From an uncultured Eggerthella sp. (GTDB lineage Bacteria > Actinomycetota > Coriobacteriia > Coriobacteriales > Eggerthellaceae), in the NCBI GenBank assembly GCA_937998355.1, contig CALLDI010000003.1, positions 17,129 through 81,128 on the forward strand: a DNA stretch of 64,000 nucleotides. The letters are read 5' to 3'. Below the pieces are notes generated by a model. The model saw only the letters and a program-made list of their open reading frames with translations. It ran no database searches and was not told the DNA's origin. Both the position numbers and the translations under genes were made by a program. How positions within the stretch are numbered: the first letter of the stretch is position 1; each line of letters begins with the position of its first letter. Below, one piece after another: positions 18,370-27,078 of the stretch.

Positions 18370-18723
18370 TTACTCCCCTTCCTTGTCTTGTGCCTGTGCT
18401 TCAGCTTCGGAGATGAGCGTGAGCGCATCGAACTTGCATTCGTTTACGCAAACGCCGCAGCCCTTGCAGTGGAACAGGTCGATACCGGTCATTTCGCCAT
18501 CTTTGACTTCGATAGATGAGTCGGGACAATAGACCCAGCACAGCATGCAGTTGGTGCAAGCTTCAGCATCCCAGATAGGACGCATGGAGCGCCAACCGCC
18601 GGTGTAGCAGTTAACGGACGTGCCCGGCTCGGGGCAAACATAACCCGTAGGATAATCAGAGAGCTTCCAGTTATCGAAGCCGTCGTAGTCGAACCCTGCG
18701 GTACCCGTGAGATTCTCTGCCAT
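18370..18723 (-). CDS. porD: pyruvate:ferredoxin oxidoreductase, delta subunit (2x4Fe-4S ferredoxin)
   Basis: 117 aa. Two CxxCxxCxxxC motifs, CTNCMLCWVYCPD and CKGCGVCVNECK, bind two 4Fe-4S clusters that carry electrons to external ferredoxin. The first 40 or so residues are an extension with no motif. The ATG overlaps the porG stop by one base (TAATG). Confidence 0.94.
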   Translation of the reverse strand: MAENLTGTAGFDYDGFDNWKLSDYPTGYVCPEPGTSVNCYTGGWRSMRPIWDAEACTNCMLCWVYCPDSSIEVKDGEMTGIDLFHCKGCGVCVNECKFDALTLISEAEAQAQDKEGE

Positions 18724-19295
18724 TATTCCTGCACCTCCTCGTAAGCACGATCGGCGGACTCGAGGTTCGCGTCGATCATCTCTTGGCTGAACTTCTTACC
18801 GAAGGTGAGGATCAAACGTTCCTTGACCAGATCGATCGGGAACAGACCAGCAACCTTAGCGAGAGCGCCAACGATAGGAGTATTCGGCATATCCTTCTTG
18901 ATGGTGGCGAGCGCGATACCCGTTGCATCGACGGTCGCGACCTTCATGGAAGCAGGAGCGTTCACTGCTGCGCGTGCTTCGGCAGGGGTCATGGTGGTGT
19001 TGAAGATGATGATACCATCATCGTGCATACCCTCCATGACGTCGGTGGAATCGAGCAACGTGTCGTCCAAGACGATGACGATGTCCGGATTCAAGATGTT
19101 GTTATGGACTTCGATGGGATCGCTGGAAATACGGGTGTACGCTTTCAGCGGCGCACCAGTACGCTCGGGACCATATTCGGGCATCGCCTGGATATAGTTG
19201 CCCTGCAGCATCGCCGTATCCGCAACGAGCTTCGCTGCCGTTACCGCGCCTTGACCAGCGCGTGCATGCCAGCGAATTTCGGTCAACTGTGACAT
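18723..19295 (-). CDS. porG: pyruvate:ferredoxin oxidoreductase, gamma subunit
   Basis: 190 aa. It opens MSQLTEIRWHARAGQGAVTAAKLVADTAM, the gamma-subunit signature (HGRGGQG-like), and contains PEYGPERTGAPLKAYTRIS. It interacts with CoA and the alpha/beta core. First gene of porGDAB. Confidence 0.93.
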   Translation of the reverse strand: MSQLTEIRWHARAGQGAVTAAKLVADTAMLQGNYIQAMPEYGPERTGAPLKAYTRISSDPIEVHNNILNPDIVIVLDDTLLDSTDVMEGMHDDGIIIFNTTMTPAEARAAVNAPASMKVATVDATGIALATIKKDMPNTPIVGALAKVAGLFPIDLVKERLILTFGKKFSQEMIDANLESADRAYEEVQE

Positions 19296-19333
19296 ACCTC
19301 TCCTCTCAACTTAGGCTGCGTGAAATACGCTTT

Positions 19334-19345
19334 TCCATTGTAGCA
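19334..19345 (-). promoter_or_regulatory. candidate extended -10 promoter for porGDAB
   Basis: TGCTACAAT on the minus strand, 42 nt upstream of the porG start, fits an extended -10 element. No good -35 box is present at the right distance. Confidence 0.4.
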
Positions 19346-19490
19346 ACGAACACGTGACAATCCGAGGGTGTTCTTGGCATATCCTCATCAATTCGGTAAA
19401 AGGGGCAGCACGCTGAACTTCATTTTTCACGCGAATGAAAAGCCCCGATTTCAATAGCGATACGATGGAATTCTGATCGCTTTCTCGAAG

Positions 19491-19592
19491 TTCTAGAGCC
19501 TAGGTAGGGGCATGCTCCTACAGCTGCTCGCTTACGGTTGACGAAGAGCAGCGACCAACCGCGGCTGCGCAAGCGGATCATACCCCTACCTA
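19491..19592. repeat. palindromic element, family 3 copy 1
   Basis: A perfect 20-bp inverted repeat (TTCTAGAGCCTAGGTAGGGG at 19491 and its complement at 19573) encloses about 60 bp with an inner hairpin GCTGCTC/GAGCAGC. The 26 bases at 19506-19531 (AGGGGCATGCTCCTACAG, then CTGCTCGC) recur exactly at 31936-31961. The rest of 19346-19619 shows no gene. Confidence 0.85.
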
Positions 19593-19619
19593 GGCTCTAG
19601 AACCCGCAAATGCGAGGGG

Positions 19620-21872
19620 TTATGCCCAGAAGACGACCATCTCGACGATGTTCTGATAGGCCCAGGGATAGACCTCGGAAAGCCAGCCGGTCTCGGGCAC
19701 GAAGCACATGAGCGCCGAATACGCGAGGCTGATGGCTACCAGCACCATGAGCACGTGCTGGCACACCTTGTACATGGCGCTGTGCTGGTCGATCGCCTCG
19801 TTGGCGATGAAACACAAGAGCACGACCGCCGCCAGGAACAGGAAGCTGAAGTCGGCATAATAGCGCTGCAGGATGCCTGCCATCTGCGCATCCATGAGCG
19901 CGACCACGAATCCCGCCACGATCATGAGCAGGATGACGCCAGCCACCGTGCGCGTTGAGCGCTGCTGCACACGGAAGCTCAGGAGGCGCTTCGCGAAGAA
20001 GAGCACCCACAAGATCGGCAGGCACAGGAAGATGCCACCGAACGTGACCTCTTTGACGGTCTGACCGACGTAGGTGGTGGCGAAGGGCGCGGGCAAGAGC
20101 CACGGGAAGACGCCATCGGTGGAGGGCGTCTGCAGGAAGTAGGCGAACAGCGCCGGGAAGAAACGACCGAACACCGTGCCGCGCTGCGTCATGTCGTTCA
20201 GCGTGAGGTTGTAGTTCGCGCCGAAGTTCGTAGGCGATCCGAAACGCGCGTAGTTGTAGCCCATGATGCCGATCGCGACGATAGCGTACGGCGCGACAAG
20301 ACACGCGAATTCGCGAATGCCCTTTCGCGTGGTGATGTAGCGCGTCGTGATGAACTTGCGCCAGAACAGCGGGAACGCCAGCAGCGAGAAGACGAGGAAC
20401 TGCGGGCGGCACGCCACCACGAGCGCCATGCACAGCGATCCAGCCAGGTACCACTTCCCTGCTCGTTCGCTCGTACGGCCGCGCATCCAGAAGTAGAGCC
20501 CCCACACCACCAGTGCGAGCGCCATGATGATGGGCAGCGAATAGAACGTCGGGAACTTCGCGAGGTAGAGCATGCCCGAACAGAACACGAGCGGGATCTG
20601 CAGCAACAGGAAGAGACCGAGGCTGACGCGCTTGAAATGGAAGCGCGCGAAGCGATGCAGCAGCGCCGTGCAGCCTGCGATGAAGAGGATGCAACAGATG
20701 AGCACGCCGATAGCTGTGGGGAAATTCGCCCCTGTTATGAGGTAGAACGGCAAGTAGAAGACGAGCACGGGCAGCACGCCGAAGTAGACATAGTAGTGCC
20801 CGTCGTAGTAAGCGACGTCGAAGAGCACCTCTTCGCCGGTGGCCTTCTGGAATTCGTCGCGCGCGCTCTTGTCGTAGGGGTTGTCCATCTCGACCAACCA
20901 CTCAGGCGGTTCCTCTTCAAGATAGAGCTCGCCGCGCGTCATCGCTTTCGCAAGCTCGGCATACTGCTGAGCGTTGTCGCCACCAGCCTCGAAGAACGTG
21001 ACCGGCGACTTGCCATCCCACGAACCCGCATTGTAGTTCGCGGTAGCGACACCAACGAGATTCGACCCCATCAGCAGGAAGCTCGAGACCAGCATGATCT
21101 CGACCACCATCGTCGCGATGATGCCGGCTTTCGCCTTTCGTTGATGCTTGACGATGAAGATGCGATAGATGGCGGATTTCGGACGGAAGCAATAGATGAG
21201 CAGCAAGATGCCCAGCACGACCAAGAATCGCAGATTGTTGAAGAAGAATGGCTCAGGCGCGTTGATGGTGAGCGACTTCAGCACCAACGGATAGAGCGTC
21301 TCGTCATCGCCGAAATCGATGCGCAGATCGTCCACGTACCCGGTCGTCTCGAGATAGACGTACTGGCTCTGCCAATTATTGGTAGCCACATCCACCAGCG
21401 GAATGCCCGCCGTGAAATCCGTGTCGTAGAAATAGGACTGGTGCGCTGAATCCGTGAAATTGATCTGGATCGGAACGACCTGCGCGGGTTGCGCCTGGTC
21501 GAACTCGATGTGGATGTTCTTCACTTCCTTGTTCAGGTCGTGAATCTCGAAGACGTGATTGCCTGCCGTGATGCGATACGACTCGCCCTTGGTCTCGGTG
21601 AACGAGAGCTCATCGTCGAGCGAAAAGGTCTCGTAGCCTGCCGAGCGCCAATGGTTCGCGTTGAACAACGAGATCTCGAGGAAGAACGCGACCACCAGGA
21701 TGATGAGCAGATTGCGCACGAGCTTGGCAGCTTTGCCGAGCGTCTCCTGGTGCTTGTTCATGTGATATTTCACGTCCATGAGAACTAATTGTAAAAGAAG
21801 CGCCTGCGAAACAGAAGCGAAAAGAAGAACACCGCCCCACTGGATGAGACGGTGTTTCATTGAGTCGTACAT
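19620..21872 (-). CDS. large polytopic membrane protein, GT-C glycosyltransferase-like
   Basis: About 750 aa from the ATG at 21872; a start at 21860 is equally possible because no clear RBS is seen. Two N-terminal membrane helices flank a soluble region (residues about 85-210, beta-rich). Then come another helix, an extracytoplasmic loop with YDGHYYVYFGVLPVLVFYLP, and about ten further helices. The acidic/aromatic loop and helix count resemble GT-C (family 39-like) polyprenyl-phosphate sugar transferases of Actinobacteria, but no catalytic residue is proven. It is flanked by two palindromic elements. Confidence 0.6.
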   Translation of the reverse strand: MYDSMKHRLIQWGGVLLFASVSQALLLQLVLMDVKYHMNKHQETLGKAAKLVRNLLIILVVAFFLEISLFNANHWRSAGYETFSLDDELSFTETKGESYRITAGNHVFEIHDLNKEVKNIHIEFDQAQPAQVVPIQINFTDSAHQSYFYDTDFTAGIPLVDVATNNWQSQYVYLETTGYVDDLRIDFGDDETLYPLVLKSLTINAPEPFFFNNLRFLVVLGILLLIYCFRPKSAIYRIFIVKHQRKAKAGIIATMVVEIMLVSSFLLMGSNLVGVATANYNAGSWDGKSPVTFFEAGGDNAQQYAELAKAMTRGELYLEEEPPEWLVEMDNPYDKSARDEFQKATGEEVLFDVAYYDGHYYVYFGVLPVLVFYLPFYLITGANFPTAIGVLICCILFIAGCTALLHRFARFHFKRVSLGLFLLLQIPLVFCSGMLYLAKFPTFYSLPIIMALALVVWGLYFWMRGRTSERAGKWYLAGSLCMALVVACRPQFLVFSLLAFPLFWRKFITTRYITTRKGIREFACLVAPYAIVAIGIMGYNYARFGSPTNFGANYNLTLNDMTQRGTVFGRFFPALFAYFLQTPSTDGVFPWLLPAPFATTYVGQTVKEVTFGGIFLCLPILWVLFFAKRLLSFRVQQRSTRTVAGVILLMIVAGFVVALMDAQMAGILQRYYADFSFLFLAAVVLLCFIANEAIDQHSAMYKVCQHVLMVLVAISLAYSALMCFVPETGWLSEVYPWAYQNIVEMVVFWA

Positions 21873-21887
21873 GAGGGCCCTGCACAC

Positions 21888-22027
21888 GAACGAAGGTCAG
21901 GTGTGCGTGAGCGGAACTCAGGTGACTTGGCCAAAGCGAGGGAGAGATCCACTTCGCTTTAGCGAAGTTAGCTCGACCGAAGCGACACCGGAACCTGAGT
22001 CCGTTCGCGCGCGTCTGGCCTTCGTTC
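21888..22027. repeat. long palindromic element, family 2 copy 3
   Basis: A 140-bp nearly complete palindrome. The outer arms GAACGAAGG(T)CAG/CTG(G)CCTTCGTTC and CTCAGGT/ACCTGAG surround the core at 21930-21989, which matches the copies at 11.2 and 15.5 kb, including ACTTCGC/GCGAAGT. It fills the space between adk and the membrane protein gene. Confidence 0.85.
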
Positions 22028-22041
22028 GTTGCTAACCGATC

Positions 22042-22668
22042 TTAGAGATTCAAAGCCTTCTGGACCTCGGTGAAGACGACGTCGGGATCCTGGTCGCCGT
22101 CGATCTCGACGAGCAGGCCGCTTCCGCGATAGTAGTCGATGAGCGGAGCCGTGGAGTTCTCGTACACGTCGAGACGATTGCGCACCGTAGCCTCGTTATC
22201 GTCGTCGCGCTGATACATCTCGCCACCGCACTTCGGGCACGTTGCGTCCGCATCGGTGCCGATGAAACCGCAATCGCGGCAGGTACGACGAGAGGTAAGA
22301 CGGCCGATGATGACCTCCTTGTCCACGTCAACGAGCAGCGCTGCATCGAGCGGGCGGTTGAGTTCGGTGAGCTCGGAAGAGAGCGCGACCGCCTGGGCGG
22401 ACGTGCGCGGGAAGCCGTCGAGGATGAAGCCCGCATTGGTGTCGTCGTCCTTGAGGCGTTCCTTCACGAGGCCGATGACCAGTTCGTCGGGAACGAGATC
22501 GCCCGCGTCCATGTACTTCTTCGCTTCGATGCCCAGCGGAGTCTGATTCTTCACTGCAGCACGAAGGATGTCGCCCGTGGAGATGTGAGCGAAGCCGAAC
22601 TTGTCGACCAGCTTGGCGGCCTGAGTACCTTTACCTGCACCAGGAGCACCCAACAAAACGATATTCAT
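22042..22668 (-). CDS. adk: adenylate kinase
   Basis: 208 aa. P-loop LLGAPGAGKGTQA (residues 5-17), the NMP-binding ISTGDILRAAV segment, and a LID domain with four cysteines (CRDCGF and CPKCGG) that should bind zinc, as in many Gram-positive enzymes. It interconverts AMP, ADP and ATP. It follows secY by 134 nt, as in many spc operons, but the usual map-infA-rpsM-rpoA genes do not follow here. Confidence 0.96.
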   Translation of the reverse strand: MNIVLLGAPGAGKGTQAAKLVDKFGFAHISTGDILRAAVKNQTPLGIEAKKYMDAGDLVPDELVIGLVKERLKDDDTNAGFILDGFPRTSAQAVALSSELTELNRPLDAALLVDVDKEVIIGRLTSRRTCRDCGFIGTDADATCPKCGGEMYQRDDDNEATVRNRLDVYENSTAPLIDYYRGSGLLVEIDGDQDPDVVFTEVQKALNL

Positions 22669-22802
22669 TACGTAGTCCTTTCAATCGTTGGTCATATTCT
22701 AGCGAAAGCACTTCATGAAATGACCCTTCTCCACACATTCGTAAGAACAGATGAAGAAGGGTCGAGATTCTAAAGCTTCCTTTTCAGCCCTACGACGTGC
22801 GG

Positions 22803-24083
22803 TTACTTGAAGAAGCCGTCGTAGTTGTACATCTTGAGCTGCGATTCGATCTTGCTCATGGTATCGAGCGCAACACCGATCATGATGAGGATCGACGTGC
22901 CACCGAACGCCTGGATGAGCGTGTTGTTGGTGAAGAAGAAGAAGATCGAAGGCACGACCGCGATGATGGCGATGAAGATCGCACCAGGCAGCGTGACGCG
23001 ACGAAGCACGTTCTTGATGTACTGCACGGTGTTCGCGCCCGGGCGGATGCCCGGGATGAAGCCACCCTGCTTCTGCAGGTTCTCTGCCGTGTCTTGCGGA
23101 TTGAACACGATCGACGTGTAGAAGTACGCGAAGAACACGATGAGCAACGCGGTCATGATCCAGTTGACCGGACCAGCAGAGATGGCGTTCGACACCGCAT
23201 TGAGCCAGTCGATGTTGAACAGCGCTGCGAGCTGTGCCGGGAAGTAGATCAAACAACTTGCGAAGATGATCGGGATAACACCCGCCGCGTTGATCTTCAG
23301 CGGCAGATACGAGCTCTGACCACCCATCATCTTACGACCCTGCACGCGCTTAGCGTAGCTGACCGGGATACGGCGCTGCGCGCGCTCGACGAAGATGATC
23401 GCCGGGATGCTGAGCAGCACGATGATGAGGATGAACGCCGTGATGGCGATGCCCATGCCCAGATCGGACTGAAGATTGATCGAGGAGAAGATAGCCGAAG
23501 GAACGGAAACCACGATCGAGGTGAAGATGATGAGCGACATGCCGTTACCCACACCACGCTGCGTGATGAGCTCGCCCATCCACATGATGATGGTCGTACC
23601 GACCACCAACGTGAAGACGACCAAGAAGTCGCTCAAGAACGCAGGCACTTCAGGGCTGAACACGATGCCATAGGATGCCGACTTGAACAGCAGCAGATAG
23701 CCGATGGCGTTGATGAGACCCAGACCGAGCGTGAGATAACGCGTGACCTGAGTGATGCGCCTCTTGCCCGTTTCGCCCTCGCGCGCCCAGCGGCCGACCG
23801 CCGGGATGACGCCCTGCATCAGCTGCATGATGATGGATGCGGTGATATAGGGCATGATGCCGAGTGCGAACACCGAGAAGTTCGACAGAGCGCCGCCGGT
23901 GAAGAGGTCCAGCATCGCCATGCCGACACCCTGTTCAGAGAACGCGTCCGCGAACGCGTGGAACGGGATGCCCGGGACAGGAATATAGGCGCCTAAACGA
24001 TAGAGCGCCAAGATGCCGAGCGTGAACAGGATCTTATTCCTGAGCTCGGGAACCTTGAACGCTTGGATCAGCGAATTTAGCAA
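22803..24083 (-). CDS. secY: preprotein translocase subunit SecY
   Basis: 426 aa with ten predicted membrane helices. It opens MLNSLIQAFKVPELRNKILFTLGILALYRLGAYIPVPG. The cytoplasmic loops with ERAQRRIPVSYAKR and the ending SQLKMYNYDGFFK are typical. SecY forms the protein-conducting channel with SecE. Its start overlaps the rplO stop by 7 nt. Confidence 0.96.
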   Translation of the reverse strand: MLNSLIQAFKVPELRNKILFTLGILALYRLGAYIPVPGIPFHAFADAFSEQGVGMAMLDLFTGGALSNFSVFALGIMPYITASIIMQLMQGVIPAVGRWAREGETGKRRITQVTRYLTLGLGLINAIGYLLLFKSASYGIVFSPEVPAFLSDFLVVFTLVVGTTIIMWMGELITQRGVGNGMSLIIFTSIVVSVPSAIFSSINLQSDLGMGIAITAFILIIVLLSIPAIIFVERAQRRIPVSYAKRVQGRKMMGGQSSYLPLKINAAGVIPIIFASCLIYFPAQLAALFNIDWLNAVSNAISAGPVNWIMTALLIVFFAYFYTSIVFNPQDTAENLQKQGGFIPGIRPGANTVQYIKNVLRRVTLPGAIFIAIIAVVPSIFFFFTNNTLIQAFGGTSILIMIGVALDTMSKIESQLKMYNYDGFFK

Positions 24084-24526
24084 AACGCCTCTACCTTTCC
24101 TCCAACTGCTTCGATCTTAGTACGTGCAGAAGCAGAGACCTTATCGACACGGACGGTGAGAGCCTTGGTGATCTCGCCGTCGCCGAGCACCTTGATAGGA
24201 GCGTCGGGATCCTTCACGATACCTGCTGCATAGAGCGTATCGCCATCGACCAGATCGCCAGCCTTGAACTTCTCTTCAAGGCGAGAGACGTTCACCGGAA
24301 CGTACTCGACGCGATTGAAGTTGCGGAAACCGGGCAGCTTCGGCAAACGACGTGCGAGCGGGGTCTGACCGCCCTCGAAGCCTGCACCCTTGCCGCCACC
24401 AGCACGGGATTTCTGACCATTCATACCACGACCAGCGGTCTTGCCGTTACCGGACGCAGGACCACGACCGACGCGCTTACGGTTGCGCTTAGAGCCTTCT
24501 GCTGGTTTCAGATCTTTGAGTTCCAT
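24077..24526 (-). CDS. rplO: 50S ribosomal protein L15
   Basis: 149 aa. It opens MELKDLKPAEGSKRNRKRVGRGPASGNGKTAGRGMNGQKSRAGG, the glycine/lysine-rich N-terminal tail of L15 that reaches into 23S rRNA, followed by the globular domain. The upstream AAAAAAGGAGAACG is a strong RBS. It is separated from rpmD by a 121-nt spacer with hairpins and overlaps secY. Confidence 0.96.
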   Translation of the reverse strand: MELKDLKPAEGSKRNRKRVGRGPASGNGKTAGRGMNGQKSRAGGGKGAGFEGGQTPLARRLPKLPGFRNFNRVEYVPVNVSRLEEKFKAGDLVDGDTLYAAGIVKDPDAPIKVLGDGEITKALTVRVDKVSASARTKIEAVGGKVEAFC

Positions 24527-24554
24527 TGATTTCGTTCTCCTTTTTTTTCGCTAT

Positions 24555-24640
24555 CTCCGCGATTTCGCGGAGGCCGACAGCTCGCAGTCGGCGGACTTGA
24601 AAGAATGCAGAAGGTCGGCACGCATGAAACGAGCCGACCT
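24555..24640 (-). other. three hairpins in the rpmD-rplO spacer
   Basis: CTCCGCG/CGCGGAG (24555-24572), GCCGAC/GTCGGC (24573-24592) and AGGTCGGC/GCCGACCT (24612-24640) follow one another in a spacer that is unusually long for the inside of a ribosomal operon. No U-tract follows, so processing or stability hairpins are more likely than termination. Confidence 0.6.
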
Positions 24641-24647
24641 CAACACG

Positions 24648-24848
24648 TTATTTAGCCTTGATCTCTTCGACTTCGACGAGATGCTTGACCTTGAAGATCA
24701 TGCCTCGCACGCAGGGATTGTCGACCTGCTCTACCGTGCGACCGATCTTGCCAAGACCAAGAGCTTTGAGAGTGCGACCCTGATCGTACTTCTTGCCGAT
24801 CGCGCTCTTGACCTGAGTGACGCGGAGAGTCTTCTTAGCGTTCGCCAT
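24648..24848 (-). CDS. rpmD: 50S ribosomal protein L30
   Basis: 66 aa. LRVTQVKSAIGKKYDQGRTLKALGLGKIGRTVEQVDNPCVRGMI is the L30 core that contacts 23S rRNA. The start overlaps the rpsE stop by one base. Confidence 0.95.
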   Translation of the reverse strand: MANAKKTLRVTQVKSAIGKKYDQGRTLKALGLGKIGRTVEQVDNPCVRGMIFKVKHLVEVEEIKAK

Positions 24849-25375
24849 TAGTTCTTCTCCTTCCGACCATAGATTTCTGCAACGGACATGCCACGACGCT
24901 TGGCGACTTCTTCAGGATCCTGCATCTCCTGCAGGCCTGCAGCGACCGCCTTGACGATGTTCATAGCATTGTCGGTACCAAGGGACTTGGTGAGAACGTC
25001 GGTGACGCCTGCGAGTTCAAGGACTGCACGAACCGGGCCACCAGCGATAACACCAGTACCAGGAGCAGCCGGCTTCAGGAGGACCTTGCCTGCGCCATAG
25101 ATACCGAGGATCTCGTGAGGAAGGGTCTTCTCGGGCGTCAGAGGAACGGTAAACATGTTCTTCTTTGCGTCTTCGATGCCCTTGCGGATCGCGATGGGCA
25201 CTTCCTGGGACTTGCCCATGCCAACGCCGACGCGACCATTGCCGTCGCCCACGACGACCAATGCGGTGAGGGCGAAACGACGACCGCCCTTCACGACCTT
25301 GGATACACGATTGATATAGACAACACGTTCTTCAAGCTCAGGAACGTCTGTCTTGTTTTCTTGTTTACGAGCCAT
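24848..25375 (-). CDS. rpsE: 30S ribosomal protein S5
   Basis: 175 aa. The S5 double-stranded RNA-binding domain (ELEERVVYINRVSKVVKGGRRFALTALVVVGDGNGRVGVGMGK) and the C-terminal domain with APGTGVIAGGPVRAVLELAGV are complete. S5 acts in decoding fidelity and mRNA helicase activity at the entry channel. Order rplR-rpsE-rpmD is canonical. Confidence 0.97.
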   Translation of the reverse strand: MARKQENKTDVPELEERVVYINRVSKVVKGGRRFALTALVVVGDGNGRVGVGMGKSQEVPIAIRKGIEDAKKNMFTVPLTPEKTLPHEILGIYGAGKVLLKPAAPGTGVIAGGPVRAVLELAGVTDVLTKSLGTDNAMNIVKAVAAGLQEMQDPEEVAKRRGMSVAEIYGRKEKN

Positions 25376-25390
25376 TTACGTTTCCCTCTC

Positions 25391-25759
25391 TTAGAACTTC
25401 AGGCCTGCTTCGCGAGCGCCATCGGCGACCGCCTGAATGCGACCATGATAGAGGTTGCCACCGCGGTCGAACACGACCTCCGTGACGCCCTTCTTCTGTG
25501 CCTTCTTGCCGATCAACTTACCGAGCTCGGATGCGCCTTCGACGGTCGCACCGGTCTTGCCGGTCTTCTTGAAATCGGGACCCAGGGTCGAAAGAGCACA
25601 GATGGTCTTACCTGTAACGTCGTCGATGACCTGAGCGTACATGTTCGAGTTAGAACGGGTGATGCAAAGACGAGGGCGCTCTGCCGTGCCGGAGATCTTG
25701 CCGCGAACACGGGTGTGGCGGCGACGCAAGCCGGCTTGTTTCTTTTGAAGCTTCTTCAT
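25391..25759 (-). CDS. rplR: 50S ribosomal protein L18
   Basis: 122 aa. Basic N-terminus (MKKLQKKQAGLRRRHTRVRGK) and the core RPRLCITRSNSNMYAQVIDD and GKKAQKKGVTEVVFDRGGNLYHGRIQAVADGAREAGLKF, which binds 5S rRNA. It lies between rplF and rpsE. Confidence 0.97.
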   Translation of the reverse strand: MKKLQKKQAGLRRRHTRVRGKISGTAERPRLCITRSNSNMYAQVIDDVTGKTICALSTLGPDFKKTGKTGATVEGASELGKLIGKKAQKKGVTEVVFDRGGNLYHGRIQAVADGAREAGLKF

Positions 25760-25785
25760 AGTAATTCTCCTAGCTTATGCGTCTA

Positions 25786-26328
25786 TTACTCGGACTTAGC
25801 AGCTTTACCAAGCTTGCGACGTACGTACTCGCCTTCGTAGCGGATACCCTTGCCCTTGTAGGGTTCAGGCTTGCGCCACTTGCGGATGTCTGCCGCGACC
25901 TGGCCGACCTGCTCTTTGCTGATGCCGTTGACGACGATCTCGGTCTGGCTGGGAACCTCGAAGCTGATGTTCTCGGGAGCCTCGACGATGACCGGGTGAG
26001 AGAAGCCGAGCTGGATCTCGAGATCCTTGCCCTTGAGCGCGGCACGATAACCGACGCCGACGAGGACGAGCTTCTTCGAGTAACCCTCGGAAACACCGTG
26101 GACCATGTTCGCGATGAGCGTACGGGTGAGACCATGGAAGCTCTTGGCTTCGCGAGAATCGTCAGGACGCTCGACGATGACCTGGTCGCCATCGACCGTG
26201 ATCTTCATCATATCGTTGAAGGTGCGGGTAAGTTCACCCTTAGGACCCTTCACGGTGACGGTCTGACCGTCGACCTTCACTTCTACGCCGGAAGGAATAG
26301 CGATGGGCATTTTACCAATACGTGACAC
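25786..26328 (-). CDS. rplF: 50S ribosomal protein L6
   Basis: 180 aa. MSRIGKMPIAIPSGVEVKVDGQTVTVKGPKGEL opens the first of two homologous domains, and KEQVGQVAADIRKWRKPEPYKGKGIRYEGE is the conserved C-terminal rRNA-binding segment. L6 sits near the sarcin-ricin loop. Confidence 0.97.
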   Translation of the reverse strand: MSRIGKMPIAIPSGVEVKVDGQTVTVKGPKGELTRTFNDMMKITVDGDQVIVERPDDSREAKSFHGLTRTLIANMVHGVSEGYSKKLVLVGVGYRAALKGKDLEIQLGFSHPVIVEAPENISFEVPSQTEIVVNGISKEQVGQVAADIRKWRKPEPYKGKGIRYEGEYVRRKLGKAAKSE

Positions 26329-26343
26329 TGTATTCCTCCCCTC

Positions 26344-26742
26344 TTACCAGATGTACGCAATGACTTCGCCGCCGACGCCGTTCTTGCGTGCGTCGCGGTC
26401 AGCCATAACGCCTTTGCTCGTTGAAATGATCGCAGTGCCCAAGCCACCGAGAACGCGAGGCAGTTCATCCTTGCCTGCATAGATGCGCAGACCTGGCTTG
26501 GAGATGCGCTTGATGCCACGGATGGTGCGTGCCTTCTTCTCGCCGTACTTGAGCTCGATGGTCAAGATGTCGCGCGGGGAAGCACTTTCCACTTCGTAGC
26601 CGATGATGTAGCCCTCTTCTTGCATGATGCGGGCGATTTCGACAAGCTTCTTGGAAGACGGCATGGATACCGTGAGCTTGCCTGCAGAATTGGCGTTACG
26701 CACACGCGTAAGCATATCTGCAATGGGATCGTTCATGCTCAT
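26344..26742 (-). CDS. rpsH: 30S ribosomal protein S8
   Basis: 132 aa. MSMNDPIADMLTRVRNAN at the start and GGEVIAYIW at the end are S8 signatures. S8 is a primary 16S rRNA binder and often a translational repressor of the spc operon. The spacer to rpsN (113 nt) holds no recognised element. Confidence 0.97.
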   Translation of the reverse strand: MSMNDPIADMLTRVRNANSAGKLTVSMPSSKKLVEIARIMQEEGYIIGYEVESASPRDILTIELKYGEKKARTIRGIKRISKPGLRIYAGKDELPRVLGGLGTAIISTSKGVMADRDARKNGVGGEVIAYIW

Positions 26743-26855
26743 TGTTTGTTTTCTCCTTTGTTCGTGATGAGACGAAAAGCCGGTTCGCAGACACCCTTAG
26801 TGGCTACGCCTTGACTCTCGACACTCATAACGTGACGTAGTTTCCTCTTCGACTC

Positions 26856-27041
26856 TTACCAGGAAGCTTTGGTCACGCCGGGAAGTTCGCCCCTGTTGGC
26901 GAGCTGACGAAGACAGATACGGCACAAACCGAACTTGCGATAGTAGCCATGAGGACGGCCACAACGGCTGCAACGGTTGTGATGCCTTGTCGAATACTTC
27001 GGTACTCGCTTTGACTTGGCGATCATCGATTTCTTAGCCAT
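26856..27041 (-). CDS. rpsN: 30S ribosomal protein S14, zinc-binding type
   Basis: 61 aa. CSRCGRPHGYYRKFGLCRICLRQLA provides the two CxxC pairs of the short zinc-containing (type Z) S14. Found between rplE and rpsH as usual. Confidence 0.97.
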   Translation of the reverse strand: MAKKSMIAKSKRVPKYSTRHHNRCSRCGRPHGYYRKFGLCRICLRQLANRGELPGVTKASW

Positions 27042-27078
27042 TCAAACCCTTCTTTCTTATTACCAACTCTTGATGAGT

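Noticed and set aside
19620..21872. Assignment as a specific mannosyl- or arabinosyltransferase
   Set aside because: Only the overall membrane layout supports a GT-C fold; no residue pattern allows a named activity.
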